Source: Odiellus spinosus
Lineage: Eukaryota; Arthropoda; Arachnida; Opiliones; Phalangiidae
Reading direction: 5' to 3'
Assembly (NCBI GenBank): GCA_963920705.1
Contig: CAWUCO010000060.1
Span: 1,178,001 to 1,242,000, forward strand
Length of the DNA: 64,000 nucleotides
Each line of letters starts with the position of its first letter. The stretch's first letter is position 1. Shown here piece by piece: positions 15,201 to 26,126 of this stretch. The position numbers were made by a program, and so were the translations under genes. The notes beneath the pieces were generated by a model. That model worked only from the letters and a program-made list of their open reading frames with translations, had not been told where the DNA came from and ran no database searches.

Positions 15201-18200
15201 TGGGAAATTTGTAAATCTATACTTGGGAAATTTGTAAATCTATACTTGTGAAATTTGTAAAACTATACTTGGGAAATTTGTGGATCTATACTTGGGAAAT
15301 TTGTGGATCTATACTTGGGAAATTTGTAAATCTATACTTGGGAAATTTGTAAATCTATACTTGGGAAATTTGTAAATCTATACTTGGGAAATTTGTAAAT
15401 CTATACTTGGGAAATTTGTAAATCTATACTTGGGAAATTTGTAAATCTATACTTGGGAAATTTGTAAATCTATACTTGGGAAATTTTTAAATTTATACTT
15501 GAGAAATTTGTAAATCTATACTTGGGAAATTTGTAAATCTATACTTGGGAAATTTGTAAATCTATACTTGGGAAATTTGTGGATCTATACTTGGGAAATT
15601 TGTTGATCTATACTTTGGAAATTTGTAAATCTATACTTGGGAAATTTGTGGATCTATACTTGGGAAATTTGTAAATCTATACTTGGGAAAATTTGTAAAT
15701 CTATACTTGGGAAATTTGTAAATCTATACTTGGGAAATTTTTAAATCTATACTTGGGAAATTTGTGGATCTATACTTGGGAAATTTGTGGATCTATACTT
15801 TCTAAATTTGTAAATCTATACTTGGGAAATTTGTAAATCTATACTTGGGAAATTTATAAATCTATACTTTGGAAATTTGTAAATCTATACTTGGGAAATT
15901 TGTAAATCTATACTTGGGAAATTTGTGGATCTATACTTGGGAAATTAATGGATCTATACTTGGGAAATTTGTGGATCTATACTTTGGAAATTTGTAAATC
16001 TATACTTTGGAAATTTGTAAATCTATACTTGGGAAAATTTGTAAATCTATACTTGGGAAATTTGTAAATCTATACTTGGGAAATTTGTGGATCTATACTT
16101 GGGAAATTTGTGGATCTATACTTTGGAAATTTGTAAATCTATACTTGGGAAATTTGTGGATCTATACTTGGGAAATTTGTGGATCTATACTTTGGAAATT
16201 TGTAAATCTATACTTGGGAAATTTGTAAATCTATACTTGGGAAATTTTTAAATTTATACTTGAGAAATTTGTAAATCTATACTTGGGAAATTTGTAAATC
16301 TATACTTGGGAAATTTGTTAATCTATACTTGTGAAATTTGTAAAACTATACTTGGGAAATTTGTGGATCTATACTTGGGAAATTAATGGATCTATACTTG
16401 GGAAATTTGTGGATCTATACTTTGGAAATTTGTAAATCTATACTTTGGAAATTTGTAAATCTATACTTGGGAAATTTGTAAATCTATACTTGGGAAACTT
16501 GTAAATCTATACTTGGGAAAATTTGTAAATCTATACTTAGAAAATTTGTAAATCTATACTTGGGAAATTTGTAAATCTATACTTGAGAAATTTGTGGATC
16601 TATACTTGGGAAATTTGTGGATCTATACTTTTTAAATTTGTAAATCTATACTTGGGAAATTTGTGGATCTATACTTGGGAAATTTGTGGATCTATACTTT
16701 GGAAATTTGTAAATCTATACTTGGGAAATTTGTAAATCTATACTTGGGAAATTTGTGGATCTATACTTGGGAAATTTGTAAATCTATACTTGGGAAATTT
16801 GTAAATCTATACTTGGGAAATTTGTAAATCTATACTTGGGAAATTTGTAAATCTATACTTGGGAAATTTGTAAATCTATACTTGGGAAATTTTTAAATTT
16901 ATACTTGAGAAATTTGTAAATCTATACTTGGGAAATTTGTAAATCTATACTTGGGAAATTTGTAAATCTATACTTGGGAAATTTGTAAATCTATACTTGT
17001 GAAATTTGTAAAACTATACTTGGGAAATTTGTGGATCTATACTTGGGAAATTTGTAAATCTATACTTGGGAAATTTGTAAATCTATACTTGGGAAATTTG
17101 TAAATCTATACTTGGGAAATTTGTAAATCTATACTTTGGAAATTTGTAAATCTATACTTGGGAAATTTGTAAATCTATACTTGGGAAATTTGTAAATCTA
17201 TACTTGGGAAATTTGTAAATCTATACTTGGGAAATTTGTAAATCTATACTTGGAAAATTTGTAAATCTATACTTGGGAAATTTGTGGATCTATACTTGGG
17301 AAATTTGTGGATCTATACTTTGGAAATTTTTGGATCTATACTTGGGAAATTTGTGGATCTATACTTGGGAAATTTGTAAATCTATACTTGGGAAATTTGT
17401 AAATCTATACTTGGGAAATTTGTAAATCTATACTTGGGAAATTTGTAAATCTATGCTTGGGAAATTTGTAAATCTATACTTGGGAAATTTGTAAATCTAT
17501 ACTTGGGAAATTTGTGGATAAATACTTGGGAAATTTGTTTATAAATACTTGGGGAATTTGTGGATAAATACTTGGGAAATTTGTGGATCTATACTTGGGA
17601 AATTTGTGTATCTATACTTGGGAAATTTGTGGATCTATACTTGGGAAATTTGTGGATCTATACTTTGGAAATTTGTAAATCTATACTTGGGAAATTTGTA
17701 AATCTATACTTGGGAAATTTGTAAATCTATACTTGGGAAAATTTGTAAATCTATACTTGGAAAATTTGTAAATCTATACTTGGGAAATTTGTAAATCTAT
17801 ACTTTGGAAATTTGTAAATCTATACTTGGGAAAATTTGTAAATCTATACTTGGAAAATTTGTAAATCTATACTTGGGAAATTTGTAAATCTATACTTGGG
17901 AAATTTGTGGATCTATACTTGGGAAATTTGTGGATCTATACTTTGGAAATTTGTAAATCTATACTTGGGAAATTTGTGGATCTATACTTGGGAAATTTGT
18001 GGATCTATACTTTGGAAATTTGTAAATCTATACTTGGGAAATTTGTAAATCTATACTTGGGAAATTTGTAAATCTATACTTGGGAAATTTGTGGATCTAT
18101 ACTTGGGAAATTTGTGGATAAATACTTGGGAAATTTGTTTATAAATACTTGGGGAATTTGTGGATAAATACTTGGGAAATTTGTGGATCTATACTTGGGA

Positions 18201-18479
18201 AATTTGTGGATCTATACTTGGGAAATTTGTTTATCTATACTTTGGAAATTTGTAAATCTATACTTTGGAAATTTGTAAATCTATACTTGGGAAATTTGTA
18301 AATCTATACTTGGGAAATTTGTAAATCTATACTTGGGAAAATTTGTAAATCTATACTTGGGAAATTTTTAAATTTATACTTGAGAAATTTGTAAATCTAT
18401 ACTTGGGAAATTTGTTAATCTATACTTGTGAAATTTGTAAAACTATACTTGGGAAATTTGTGGATCTATACTTGGGAAA

Positions 18480-18485
18480 TTTGTG
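18480..18485. repeat. Left target-site duplication TTTGTG
   Basis: TTTGTG directly precedes the AGTAGTAGG terminus and is repeated directly after the other terminus at 32481-32486. A 6-bp duplication is the hallmark of Polinton/Maverick integration by a retroviral-type integrase (family knowledge). Here it derives from the satellite core. Confidence 0.9.
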
Positions 18486-18492
18486 AGTAGTA

Positions 18493-18523
18493 GGTGAAAG
18501 GAGAGTTCACCCGCAGGAGCGGG
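18493..18523. other. Terminal hairpins, left end
   Basis: Starting 8 nt from the terminus, GGTGAA (18493-18498) pairs with TTCACC (18506-18511). The overlapping CCCGC (18510-18514) then pairs with GCGGG (18519-18523) across a 4-nt AGGA loop. The region is strikingly GC-rich in an AT-rich element. Its position suggests a terminus-recognition site for the replication or integration machinery; this role is inferred. Confidence 0.6.
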
Positions 18524-19478
18524 GGAGCAATATCCGCGCCTATTTAAAAGTGGAATATTTGTAATCTTATCTTTTTTTCTTTTTTATCTTAAGTTGTTAT
18601 CTGGGTTTTTAAGTTTATTTGCTATCTTAATTTTTTATTTTCTATCTTAAGTTGTTATCTGGGCTTTTAAATTAGGATATCTTTTTCCTCTTTCTAAATT
18701 ATTATATATTCATTAACTATTATATTTTTCTTTCTCATAGATAGTTTTAGTTGAATTTACGGTTTTCTAAGGTTTCTGCTCTCCAATTTGATCTCCAATG
18801 ATTTATATACTGCCAGAGGTAGACGGTTTTTCCAAAACGGACAAAATGTTTTTCTCCCGCTTAGAAAGGGGAACTCCGACCCTTTACAATAGATAAGACC
18901 CATTGTAATTGTGGCGTGCGTTCCGACTGTCAGATGTCTTCTTCTTCTCGATATCCCTTGTTCTATGTAGAGCACCATCTAGTGTTTGAAATCGGTAACT
19001 TTCGGCGGAAAAGCAGCCTTAACTATTAGTTTTTCTTTCTCCTAGATAAAAAGCCCTAAATTCAACTAAAAGTACGTTTTCTGCTCTCATATTTGATCTC
19101 TAACGATTTATATCTAGGTTTTCTCTTAAAGTAAAGCCCTTTTACCTAGACCCAGATATGTTCACTATGACTCATATTTACTAATGCTTGTATGTTTAAC
19201 ACTAAGATAAGAGACATTATTTTTGAAAATCAAATATATTTATTTGAAACACAACACCAAACCAGTTACACAATATTAGATATTTCAATTGGAACTATAT
19301 TAAGAAACACTTAAATTAAGACATTAAAAAAATTTGTTAAAACTAGTTTCAATTATCATTGAGGACTATTTTTAACAGAAAAACTCGTTAAATGGAATAT
19401 TATCAATACAATGTCATTCTTGTTATCATGGGTATAAAAGTCCGTATTTACACAACTTTGAGTGGAAAAAACCTTAAA
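18524..19478. other. Left non-coding subterminal region
   Basis: AT-rich DNA between the terminal hairpins and the end of the left polymerase pseudogene. It holds a short direct repeat (TTAAGTTGTTATCTGGG, near 18590 and 18647) and two imperfect copies of a 94-95-bp repeat at 18713-18807 and 19019-19112, mirrored in the right arm. A reading frame for 73 aa (complement 18757-18978) matches no family I know and is 64 aa in the other arm because of a single-base stop; I do not call it a gene. A TATTTAAA at about 18540 could be a TATA-like element. Confidence 0.6.
19239..19244 (-). terminator. Candidate poly(A) signal of the left PolB copy
   Basis: AATAAA on the minus strand, about 235 bp downstream of the original stop codon. 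It is conserved in position with the AATAAA at 31722-31727. The transcript reaching it would be broken by the nested transposon. Confidence 0.4.
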
Positions 19479-19756
19479 CTAATCGACTTCCATCGCGCTT
19501 TCATTAATCTTATAATGTCCATGAGCTAGTGTTGTTATTCCATCCGAAAGTATGTATCTCTTATCATCGGCAGCTGTCATCCCACACTTATTTTGTTGGA
19601 TGGTATATAGATCATGCACTGTAAAAAATAAAGGGTCGGATAAATACCTTTAAAGGTATTTCTGCTTGCCACCCCAGGCGCACCCTTTTAGGTACTTATT
19701 AATACCCTACTTTAGGGGTATTATAAAATACCTTCTATTAAGGGTATTAATGAAGA

Positions 19757-20230
19757 CCTTTGGGGTACTATTTAGCACCATATATGGTATTTTTTCAGAC
19801 TTCAAAAAAATACTATTGGGGTTCGAAAAAAGACCTTTTGGGTCATTAGGGGTACTAATTGGTACCATATATGGTATTTATCCAGACTTCAAAACTTCAC
19901 TTTAGGGGTACGAAATAATACCTTTTCGGCCATTAGAGGTACTAATTGGCACCATATAAGGTATTTATCCAGACTTCAAAACTTCGCTTTAGGGGTACGA
20001 AATAATACCTTTTCGGCCATTAGAGGTACTAATTGGCACCATATAAGGTATTTATCCAGACTTCAAAATTTCGCTTTGGGGTGTGAAAAAATACCTTTTC
20101 GGCCATTAGAGGTACTAATTGGCACCATATAAGGTATTTATCCAGACTTCAAAATTTCGCTTTGGGGTGTGAAAAAATACCTTTTCGGCCATTAGAGGTA
20201 CTAATTGGCACCATATAAGGTATTTTTCGG
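19757..20230 (+). repeat. Subterminal 86-87-bp tandem repeats of the nested transposon
   Basis: Six units start near 19757, 19834, 19921, 20008, 20094 and 20180; spacing is 77, 87, 87, 86 and 86 bp. Each contains a CCTTTT-type start, GGTACTAATTGGCACCATAT, GGTATTT and ATCCAGACTTCAAAA. The last four are very similar; the first two are degenerate. Such arrays near one end are typical transposase-binding subterminal repeats in CACTA-like elements, though binding is inferred. Confidence 0.85.
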
Positions 20231-21196
20231 GAAAATAAAAGATACTTCTTTCATTATTTAAATAGTAGCAAACCTGGAAGATTTATTTGTACAAAATAAT
20301 GGGTTATCATACATCACAATGATTTAAAAATCAAAATAAATCCAGATTTGTATTATGGTTTCATGCATTTGAAAAAGAGGTTTTAACACGAGTTTATGCA
20401 CTTTGAGAAATTGGTTTTTCACGAGGTTACAAGTTTGTTAACTTTAATTTTAGTACAAAGTTATGGGTTGGAAAAGAGGTTTATAACAAGTTTATGATTT
20501 TGGTTTTTAAAAGAAGTTCAGTAGTTTGGAAAAGAAAGCGTTTTATAAGACGTTTATGCATTTGAGAAAGATGGGTTTTATGGATTTTGAGAAATGGAAT
20601 TTTATCACAAATATATGAATATGTTAGTTTTTATCACATTTTTATGAATTTGATTCTATCATCAATAAATTTCAATCAGTCATAAAGCTTTAAATAAATT
20701 TAATCACTTTTATTGGTAAAATTGTGATTAATTTTAATTAAGATTAGGATTAGCTTCATCGATTAGATTTATTCTTGATTATATTTAAATTATAATTATT
20801 AAAATAGAATTAAGCGTTTAAACTGTGTTAATCGATTTTATCATAATTAAATTAAACTTCTTCATCATTGTTCGATTGTCACGTGAACTAAAATATTCTG
20901 TTTAAAATTCTGTTCGCCAAAGCATTTTCTATCGCTGGCAGCCAGTGTCAGTTATAATTTCAAACCAGTGGCGTTATTTTTTCGTTGTGATTTTCAGTCA
21001 ACACTTTCTACCCCATCCTCCCTTTGCGGTAAGCCTGATAAAGAAAAATTCTTCACTCCACTGCTCTGTATAATACAACAACGGTTGTTAAAAGCCTCCT
21101 CCATTCGATCCTTGCTTTTACATGTCGGAACCACAGGTCGGTTCTTGCCCTGCAGTTGGATTAGACCAACACTTCTGTTCTGCCATTAATAGACTC
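20231..21196. other. Left-central part of nested transposon, no gene seen
   Basis: This is AT-rich DNA (20231-20900) with degenerate repeats of the form GAAAAGAGGTTT...AAGTTTATG, followed by a less AT-rich stretch. The latter contains AACGGTTGTTAAAAGCCTCCTCCAT (split here by position: 21081-21105), with a diverged copy near 21324-21350. No coding region is recognised. Confidence 0.5.
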
Positions 21197-21202
21197 ATGT
21201 GT

Positions 21203-21275
21203 AGGCCTTGGTAGCTCAGTTGGTTAGAGTGTGGGGCAATTACTGAACCACCCTGAGGTGTGTCTTATGTTGTCA
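21203..21275 (+). other. tRNA-like 5' half with perfect A box (possible SINE head)
   Basis: GGCCTTGGTAGCTCAGTTGG followed by TTAGAGTG resembles the D-arm half of a tRNA. TAGCTCAGTTGG at 21212-21223 fits the Pol III A-box consensus TRGCNNAGYNGG. No T-arm or B box (GGTTCRANNCC) follows within about 100 bp and the anticodon arm cannot be folded convincingly, so this is not a functional tRNA gene. It may be the head of a tRNA-derived SINE, or a tRNA fragment captured by the transposon. Confidence 0.5.
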
Positions 21276-22204
21276 TCTCAGGATACCTGTTTATCCACTT
21301 AAATCATGTTTAAACCGTACCTAATGGTTGTTAAAAACCTTCTCCATACCATGTTATTCTATCTTTTAGGACAGTGATCGGCAGAATAAACTTTCCCTTT
21401 TCTGTTATATCAGAATCACATTCAGTTTGTTCCTGAAAAAATAAGAGTCCTTCACTCCTTCTTCAAGTTGAAATAACTAGCAAAGGCTTAAGCTTGATAG
21501 GATTATGCTAAGCAGCTAACATACTCGTGAAGGAATTATTGCATATGTTTCCCACTTGAAACTTGAAATTTGGAAAATCATGAAGATTTATAACATATAT
21601 AAATTAATAGATATGCCTACCTTTCAATCTGCGTTTCAGCAACCTTCGATTTCAAAGAGTTAAATACAAGTTAAGTGTGCGCCTAAATTTATGGCTCGGT
21701 CGCGTCGCGTCTCTACTATGAAGAGAACAGAGAGAATACTTAAACGAAGGAGGTGAAAGAGACTGCCCGTTTTCCCGTTCTAACGCGCTTACCGCTTATT
21801 GTGCGCTAGGTACGCTTCCACTCGTTTGTTACTCACTCAGAGATAGATATCACCTCCGCCAAAAAGTGACGCGGCACCAAGCGTTATTCTCTCGTCAAGG
21901 TTGCTACAGATAATTCGCTGGGTTCTAGTCTCCCGAGCGTTAACATTTGAATCACCAAAAATACAATTTAAACCTTGCGGCGCTTGTTTTAGTTTACCTT
22001 CTATTAATGACATTAGATATTTTACTTTTTTCCAATTAAGATCCCAATAAAACATTAATATCAACAATATGTATAATAAGACTTACAATGATTTTGGAAT
22101 AAAATCTCCAGCGTAGTTTTCATTTCGCGGGGCTTTCCGATTGTTAAGCCTAATTTGACAAAAGTAGGCTTAGGAAAGTAATTTCACGAGCTTGGTTCGA
22201 TAAT
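21276..22204. other. Right-central part of nested transposon, no gene seen
   Basis: Around 21690-21840 the sequence is unusually rich in CpG for this window (CGGTCGCGTCGCGTC and following), unlike the surrounding AT-rich DNA. This may be a captured host promoter or exon fragment. The 76-aa frame on the minus strand (21837-22067) has no recognisable motif. I assign no function. Confidence 0.4.
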
Positions 22205-22419
22205 ACCTTTTGGGGTTTTAAAAAAGACCTTCTTTACTCATAAAATACCCTTCGGAAGTCGAAAATACCCTAATGGTATTGAAAAGAACCCTTAAAAATT
22301 CTTAGGGTTTGTTTTAGCGCCATCGGTAGTACTAATAAATACCTTAAGGTGTTTTTCCATTAAAAGTACCTTTTAAGGCGTTTAAAACGACCCCAAAAAT
22401 ACCTTCATTTTTTACAGTG
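22205..22419 (-). repeat. Right subterminal motif cluster of the nested transposon
   Basis: Repeated ATACC(C/T)TT and GGTATT motifs occur in both orientations up to the right TIR, matching the motif type in the left 86-bp units but not arranged as a regular array. The left polymerase fragment reads into this sequence and acquires about 25 unrelated codons. Confidence 0.7.
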
Positions 22420-25400
22420 TGGTTATAACTCTGGATTTTTGTCATTTCCACTCTCTTAATTTCCTTCTTAAAAAGGCAGTCCCGATAGTTCTTGTGGTTT
22501 AAAGCATGTTTTACCACACTCTTACTCACACCCTTTGCCCGCTTAGACTCCACGCCTCCTTTAGCGTACGAATACAGTTTCGGTCTTAAGGCCACGAGTT
22601 CTGAGATAGGTTCACCGAAACTCATCTTTCATTTTGCCAAGTTTCTTCTTATTAACCTCACTGTGAAGGAAATGGGTCTTGGGCATATCTGAAGTGTCAT
22701 AATGGTAATAATGAAGCAGCATATCTTTGTAGATATCATCCGTCTCAATGCAATAGGTTAAAGAGTCGGTGTCCGTTAATAGCAGCTTAGCTTTATCACC
22801 ATACTGCATTCTTATTTGGTTGTAGTGAAAGTCATACATGAGGTACTTGCTTAGTTCGAGAATGCAAAAACCAACATATATAGGTCGGTTGAGGAGTAGC
22901 TTTTTCCGATAGCTACTAACAGCAACTAGATCTTCATTGAACACATTCACAGACTTGAATGATGGAGAGGCCGCAACCTTGGTGAGGCGCTTTTCGGTAT
23001 GAATAAGTTCCACATTCGATCGAATCCTCAAATTCTCCATCGTCTTGCCAAACACACTATTATTCATCAACTTGAAAAACGACTTTTCAAACTCATTATT
23101 TGCCAATTTTCTTTGTTCGGTATTGAAGTCGATGTATAACTTCATCCATGGAGATTGACTAAATTCGATCACTTGATGGATTTTGGTTAGTCGTATTCCT
23201 AAAGCTACATAGAGTTGAAGGTTGCGGTAATGTATGACGTAATCTGACTTGTCATTCAAATTGGGCAATAGTTTTTTGATATTAGGAGAGTGTTTCAGAC
23301 CTAATGTTTTTAACAACTCCGTAGAGTAAGGTGAAAGCATATCTTCAGTAATATTGACATTTTCAGGAGCTAATGGATAATCGCTATGACTGTCATGTAA
23401 AGAGGGAGGATACTCTAAATCTACTTTTAAAATGTAACCCTTAGCAGACTGTGAATCAACTTTTAAAAAATCAAGGCAGCTAATTTCTTCATCACTCAAC
23501 CAACGAAACCCACCAGTTGGCATGGGTTGGGACATTGCCCAACCGTAGAGATTATTAGCGTCATAATACATAATATATGTCTTAGGATCTGTGGGGTTAT
23601 AATCCTCTAAATAAGGGTTATTTGCCTTGGCATATCGATGAGATATCATCGAGATACCCCCACGAATCCCTTCTTCGCATAACAAATGCATATCAATATC
23701 GGTAAAAAGTTCGAGTTCAACATTCGACTTCTTAAGACAAGCCTGCCAAGCGAGACCGGGAGAAGTTAGAAAATATCCACCAGGATCCAATTCATAATGT
23801 TTCCTACATACATCCCTAAAATTCTCAAAAACATCAGCTAACAATAAAACGTCCGTTTTATTATATAATTCCTGATACGCCCCAAGATTTTCAATTTCGA
23901 AGCTTTCCCAAATTGACTTGGCAAAGTCATAATCATCTTGAGGGAGAGGTTCACTAGTAAGACTATTATGAAAAGCCTCTATAGGTGGTAGAGATGTTTC
24001 TAAAAACCCATCTTCACAATCTATATAATCATTAGGAAATACTCCTTTCCTGGTTAACATAGGGACCTTATCCAGAGGAATGCAAGAAGATAGAAGCTTA
24101 AAGTTCTGCAAGCCTGCTTTTGATAAATTATTCACAAGACTGTCTAAGGAACTAGACATAAACTGAAATGAATCAATAAATTTATACCCACCTATGGTGA
24201 ACGAGACATATTTCTCAACATTATTTGCAATGCATAACAACTTTCTATCTTTATACTTCCCAACGCTCGACATTAAAATGTGACTATTATAATTTCTTAA
24301 ATTGTGAAATACAACAGGGATGGTTTTGGAGGCTTTGAAATTTAAATTGCAAACGTTACAGGCAGGACCACGATATATACCAGTCATATGATCATGGTCC
24401 CTTACCTTATTTGTCAAATCATTCTTACAAATATGACACATAGTTGCATGTCTAAAGCTCTCCTCCTCCTCTTCAGATATAATCATAGGTTTGTTGATCC
24501 CAACCCTGCCTAAAAGTTCGGCCTCTATCTCCATTAAAGAGTCGAGAAACCTTTCGGAAGCATCACTCCCCCTATAGTTAACTGGTCCCTTATAAAGATC
24601 TCCATTGTAGTCAACAACGATATAACAGAAGCCTGAAGGGATATGTTTTCCAATTTTAGTAGTGGAGGGGATGTTAGGATTCGGTTTGCAAACAGATATT
24701 TTTGGAATCATGCATTCAAAATCTGCGTATATAATATAGGGAGTTTTAAAGGAATATCGATGGCCCTCAAATTTCAGTACATTCTCGCCAACTAAAGGCA
24801 ATGCAATTTTTTGAGCTGCATGTGCATTGCAGTTAATTGAATGCTGTTTAAGAATATCTCCATTACTAAATCTATGTAGACATCTTCTACAATAGAACTT
24901 CTTGCCATTATGCTTGGTTAATGATCCAAGTAGACGACTCAAACTTCTAATTGAGCAATAATGCTTTTGAAAACCATCAGATATAAGAAGCAAATCCACT
25001 TCCCTATCCTCTGTCACAATTTTCTCACTTACGAATAGTGGAATCACCTCACTATCTTCATATCCAAAAACATTAATTGACAAATTGTTCAACTCCTCAA
25101 ATCTAGAAACTTGAGAGATCTCCATCGGGAAGGAAAACCCTTTAACGTGAAGTTCATTCAGGAAAGGCTCATAGCTCGAAACACGATCGCTATCCTTCAC
25201 TATTTCTTTATGTAGAGAAGCTAGAATACTATAGATAAAACAACGAGAATCCTTGTTTTGAACATTAACAATTGCTTTCTTAGCCTTTAGAACGCTGGGT
25301 AGATCCACATAGCTAGACCCATACAGAGGAGTATACATCAAGATGTTTAAATCTAACCTTTCTATGGTGTCAACCACCCAACCACTCCCCATATGAATGA

Positions 25401-25889
25401 AATTACTACATAGATTTAAAATTTGAGCAAAAGATCGGTCTAACTTAAGATTAACACTATCTTTAGAAGTCAGAGTTACCCGACAAAACCCGTGAAAAAT
25501 CGAAGTAGTATATCTATCCCCACAAATATCTGAATCCATGGCTCGTATAAACCTAACAACTACGGCCACATACCATTTAACGGCCCTCTTACCTTCCTCC
25601 ATAACTCTCAAAATTTCACATCTAAGTTTTGGCTTAACTAGTTGAAAAAATTTGCTAAGATCGACAAATTCACCCTTTGGACGAAATTTATAGCAACCAA
25701 CCCGTCTATTAATGGCACTGACATTATCAAATAGTTCACATACATCTTCCAACTCACTACCTTCATCATACTTTACGTCAACCTCCGAATCTATATCTAA
25801 ACTACAACTACCGCAATTATGCGAATCCAAATCAAATTGGGTATCAAAATGCTTCGAGCATTGACTACAAACATGTTTAACGATCACAC

Positions 25890-25954
25890 CTAGAGAGAAA
25901 TAAATGATATAAGCCATCAACTGATTAGAATATTTAAATATTTGAGATACATAC
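25890..25954 (-). other. Intron of left PolB copy (65 bp)
   Basis: Mirror of the right-arm intron, with GTATGT donor, CTAAT branch-like motif and CTCTCTAG acceptor all preserved despite gene inactivation downstream. Confidence 0.8.
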
Positions 25955-26126
25955 CTAATAATCCTTCGTGCGAAATTCTATGCTTCTTCAAATTAGAAAG
26001 TCGTAAAAACGACTTGCTACAAATCTCGCATTTAAAAGCGGGTTTTTCACCATGTTGCTCCTTTTCGTGACGTTTCAGATTTTTCCGCTGTGAGAATGTT
26101 CTATCACAGTTAGTGCATGAAAACAT

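Larger units (their letters stand above)
1..18485. repeat. 23-bp satellite array, left flank
   Basis: This is an uninterrupted tandem array. The monomer is a 19-nt core CTATACTTGGGAAATTTGT followed by a 4-nt variable part, mainly AAAT or GGAT, giving 23 bp. Recurrent variants are CTTTGG for CTTGGG, an extra A (GGGAAAATTT, 24-bp monomer), TTTATAC...TTGAG, TTGTGAAATTTGTAAAAC, GGATAAATAC, TTTATAAATAC and TTGGGGAATTT. The variants recur in fixed order, so monomers are organised in higher-order repeats. No gene is present: apparent reading frames exist only because 23 is not a multiple of 3 and the GTGGAT variant removes the TAA stop. The last six bases (TTTGTG) are one copy of the target-site duplication of the inserted element. 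Confidence 0.98.
19617..22419. mobile_element. Nested CACTG-ended DNA transposon, non-autonomous
   Basis: This 2,803-bp insertion is absent from the right arm, so its boundaries are exact. It begins CACTGTAAAAAATAAAGG and ends with the inverse of CACTGTAAAAAATGAAGG, giving a TIR of about 18 bp with one mismatch. It is flanked by a 2-bp TG duplication (19615-19616 and 22420-22421). Both ends are packed with AAATACC/GGTATTT subterminal motifs. CACTG ends, a short TSD and subterminal repeats suggest the EnSpm/CACTA superfamily (family knowledge; assignment tentative). I see no transposase: the open frames inside (20968-21189 plus, 21837-22067 minus) resemble nothing I know. It therefore appears to be a non-autonomous member, inserted after the palindrome formed. 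Confidence 0.85.
19479..26126 (-). pseudogene. POLB: Left-arm PolB gene, disrupted
   Basis: This copy of the protein-primed-type DNA polymerase gene is transcribed leftward. Exon 1 (25955-26126) encodes two C2H2 fingers; the intron (25890-25954) keeps GT...AG; exon 2 runs from 25889. Relative to the intact right copy, two bases are missing near 22620-22624, just after the motif C region, giving a premature stop at 22612-22614. Farther on the gene is split by a DNA transposon at 19617-22419, leaving the last 46 codons at 19479-19616. Before the frameshift only about nine residues differ from the right copy over 1,099 codons of exon 2. At exon-2 frame positions 928-929 this copy has Leu-Tyr and the right copy Ser-Cys. 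The C-terminal KxY region lies in the frame-shifted part, so the product is probably inactive. Confidence 0.93.

Noticed and set aside
1-18485. Regular short repeats suggesting a CRISPR array
   Set aside because: There are no unique spacers between repeats; monomers abut directly, and the context is a eukaryotic satellite.
18757-18978. 73-aa frame on the minus strand, mirrored at 31988-32182
   Set aside because: Present in both arms only because the arms are duplicates. The two differ in length by a single-base stop and the sequence has no recognisable motif.
19666-19905. 79-aa frame in the nested transposon
   Set aside because: It lies entirely inside the subterminal tandem repeats and reflects their periodicity, not a gene.
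20968-21189. 73-aa frame before the tRNA-like segment
   Set aside because: Low-complexity composition, no motif, and no transposase signature.
21203-21275. Functional tRNA gene
   Set aside because: Only the D-arm/A-box half is convincing; no B box, T arm or acceptor pairing was found.
21837-22067. 76-aa minus-strand frame as a transposase fragment or captured exon
   Set aside because: No catalytic residues or family resemblance could be identified; too short to support.
22190-22210. GGTTCGATAATACC as a Pol III B box paired with the A box at 21212
   Set aside because: It is almost 1 kb away and departs from the consensus at its 3' end.
22344-22625. 93-aa minus-strand frame as a separate gene
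   Set aside because: Its first two thirds are the frame-shifted continuation of the left polymerase and the rest is read-through into the nested transposon.
22492-22692. 66-aa plus-strand frame
   Set aside because: Antisense shadow of the polymerase pseudogene.
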